Of a stretch of DNA of 64,000 bases, positions 63,295 through 64,000 are shown one piece after another. Both the position numbers and the translations under genes were made by a program. This DNA comes from an uncultured Bacilli bacterium (GTDB lineage Bacteria > Bacillota_I > Bacilli_A > RF39 > UBA660): NCBI GenBank assembly GCA_934130005.1, contig CAKOXD010000004.1, positions 1 through 64,000 of the forward strand, read 5' to 3'. Each line of letters starts with the position of its first letter. The stretch's first letter is position 1. The notes under the pieces are model-generated. The model saw only the letters and a program-made list of their open reading frames with translations. It was not told the DNA's origin and ran no database searches.

Positions 63295-63923
63295 TTATCT
63301 TTTAATTCTTTTCTAACTTTTTTGTAAAGTGGATAATATTTTTCAACAAGTCTCCAAAATTCTTTTGAATGATCAAAATGAACAAAATGAGATAATTCAT
63401 GTACTATTACATAATCTAATTTAGTAATATCATATCTTATTAATTCTGAATTTAAAGTTACAACTTTTAATTTTTTATTACATACTCCCCATCTTGTTTT
63501 CATCTTTCTTATTCTAAGACTAGGATAAGGTATATCTTCTTCAAATAAATTATACATAAAATCAAGTCTTTCTTTAAAAAGTATTTTTATTTCATTATTT
63601 AACCATTTTTCTAAAGATTTAATATTTTCTGTATATATATTATTATTTATTATCTCTGTTTGTCCTTTTAAATAAATAATATTATATTCTTTACCTAAAA
63701 AATAAAATTTATCATCCTTTTCTTTTTTTAATTCTAATCTTTTTATATTTTTAAATATAAATTTCTTATTATCTTCTAATAACTTTAATATTGTTTTTTT
63801 ACTTGTAAAATAATTAGTAGTAATTACTACTTCGTTACCTTCTTTTACTCTTATATATGTGTTTTTGTTATTCTTTTTTTCTACAGTTACTTTTAATTTG
63901 ATTCCATCTATTTCATATTCCAT
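63291..63923 (-). CDS. YgjP-like (M48/SprT-type) metallopeptidase
   Basis: The 210-residue protein is of the YgjP/DUF45 family: zinc motif VIVHELSHFVHFDHSKEFW (HExxH plus downstream His), preceded by MKTRWGVCNKK. Cytosolic, function poorly known. No terminator follows; the next promoter overlaps its stop codon. Confidence 0.9.
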   Translation of the reverse strand: MEYEIDGIKLKVTVEKKNNKNTYIRVKEGNEVVITTNYFTSKKTILKLLEDNKKFIFKNIKRLELKKEKDDKFYFLGKEYNIIYLKGQTEIINNNIYTENIKSLEKWLNNEIKILFKERLDFMYNLFEEDIPYPSLRIRKMKTRWGVCNKKLKVVTLNSELIRYDITKLDYVIVHELSHFVHFDHSKEFWRLVEKYYPLYKKVRKELKDN

Positions 63924-63960
63924 ACTATCACTCTTATATATTTTAACATTTTTTTATAAA

Positions 63961-63985
63961 AAGAAAAAGGGATTTAACCCTTAAA
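63961..63985 (-). terminator. Terminator of a gene entering from the right
   Basis: Minus-strand AAGGG/CCCTT hairpin (loop TTAAAT) with T-rich tail, near the right edge. Confidence 0.55.
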
Positions 63986-64000
63986 CTAACATCATTACTA
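63981..64000 (-). CDS. Possible 3' end of a gene continuing beyond the window
   Basis: One minus-strand frame reads VMMLV then TAA (63981-63983) immediately before the terminator hairpin. Only a few codons are visible, so the product cannot be named. Confidence 0.3.

Overview
The window reads as chromosome from a very AT-rich (roughly a quarter G+C) endospore-lineage member of the Bacillota, class Bacilli, probably an uncultured host-associated relative of the Mollicutes/RF39-type groups. The reasons are T-box leaders, a SpoIIAA/sigma-F pair, sigma-K, CotE, SpoVB, ComN, DnaB/DnaI-type primosome loaders and strong TTGACA-17-TATAAT promoters. UGA is a stop codon here: prfB (RF2) is present with its programmed frameshift at an in-frame UGA, and several genes end in TGA. 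I found no rRNA, tRNA or CRISPR array.

Layout. 1-1.9 kb: three small membrane/coiled-coil proteins of unknown function. 1.9-7.4 kb: prmC, a tiny ORF, prfA, then ftsX-ftsE-YitT-prfB, all on the minus strand. 7.5-12.4 kb: sporulation and control genes: sigF and spoIIAA without spoIIAB, PadR plus DUF1700, sigK, khpA-rpsP, cotE. 12.4-17.5 kb: a queuosine-precursor transporter, an AI-2E-family protein, dtd, relA/rsh, an unknown and comN. 17.6-22.8 kb: spoVB (plus strand), a glucosaminidase-like protein, SPFH/NfeD, a coiled-coil protein, DUF1292, gpmA. 22.8-31.6 kb: two two-component systems, one next to an FtsX-type ABC exporter and one next to a beta-helix surface protein. 31.7-33.6 kb: a TtcA-like thiolase with a cysteine desulfurase.

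33.7-46.6 kb is the accessory region. It holds a kinase-like protein diverging from a DUF3883 protein, a lipoprotein, two unknown genes and decayed fragments including an old tyrosine recombinase. Then comes a ~7.75 kb integrated element bounded by 25-bp direct repeats (38760-38784 and 46487-46511). Its cargo is mostly defence: a winged-helix/SRA-like/DUF3883 protein (candidate modification-dependent nuclease), a MutT-like Nudix protein, an hsdR fragment, an RloA/RloB (AbiL-type) pair, an SSB-like protein, DUF3892 and zinc-ribbon proteins, and an integrase split by one in-frame TGA. It looks immobilised and assembled by successive insertions.

46.6-64 kb returns to housekeeping genes: recG (with an SOS-like box), a highly structured candidate ncRNA between recG and mutM, an HD hydrolase, thrS (T-box), an 870-residue protein with a degenerate RNB-like segment downstream of dnaB-dnaI, a type IV pilin-like protein, an unknown, valS and an HD hydrolase under a second T-box, and a YgjP-type metalloprotease.

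The least explained items are the recG-mutM RNA and its CCCCCUGAAGA motif (three copies in the window), the structured RNAs inside the element, the SpoIIAA/sigma-F module lacking its kinase, and the RNB-like protein.
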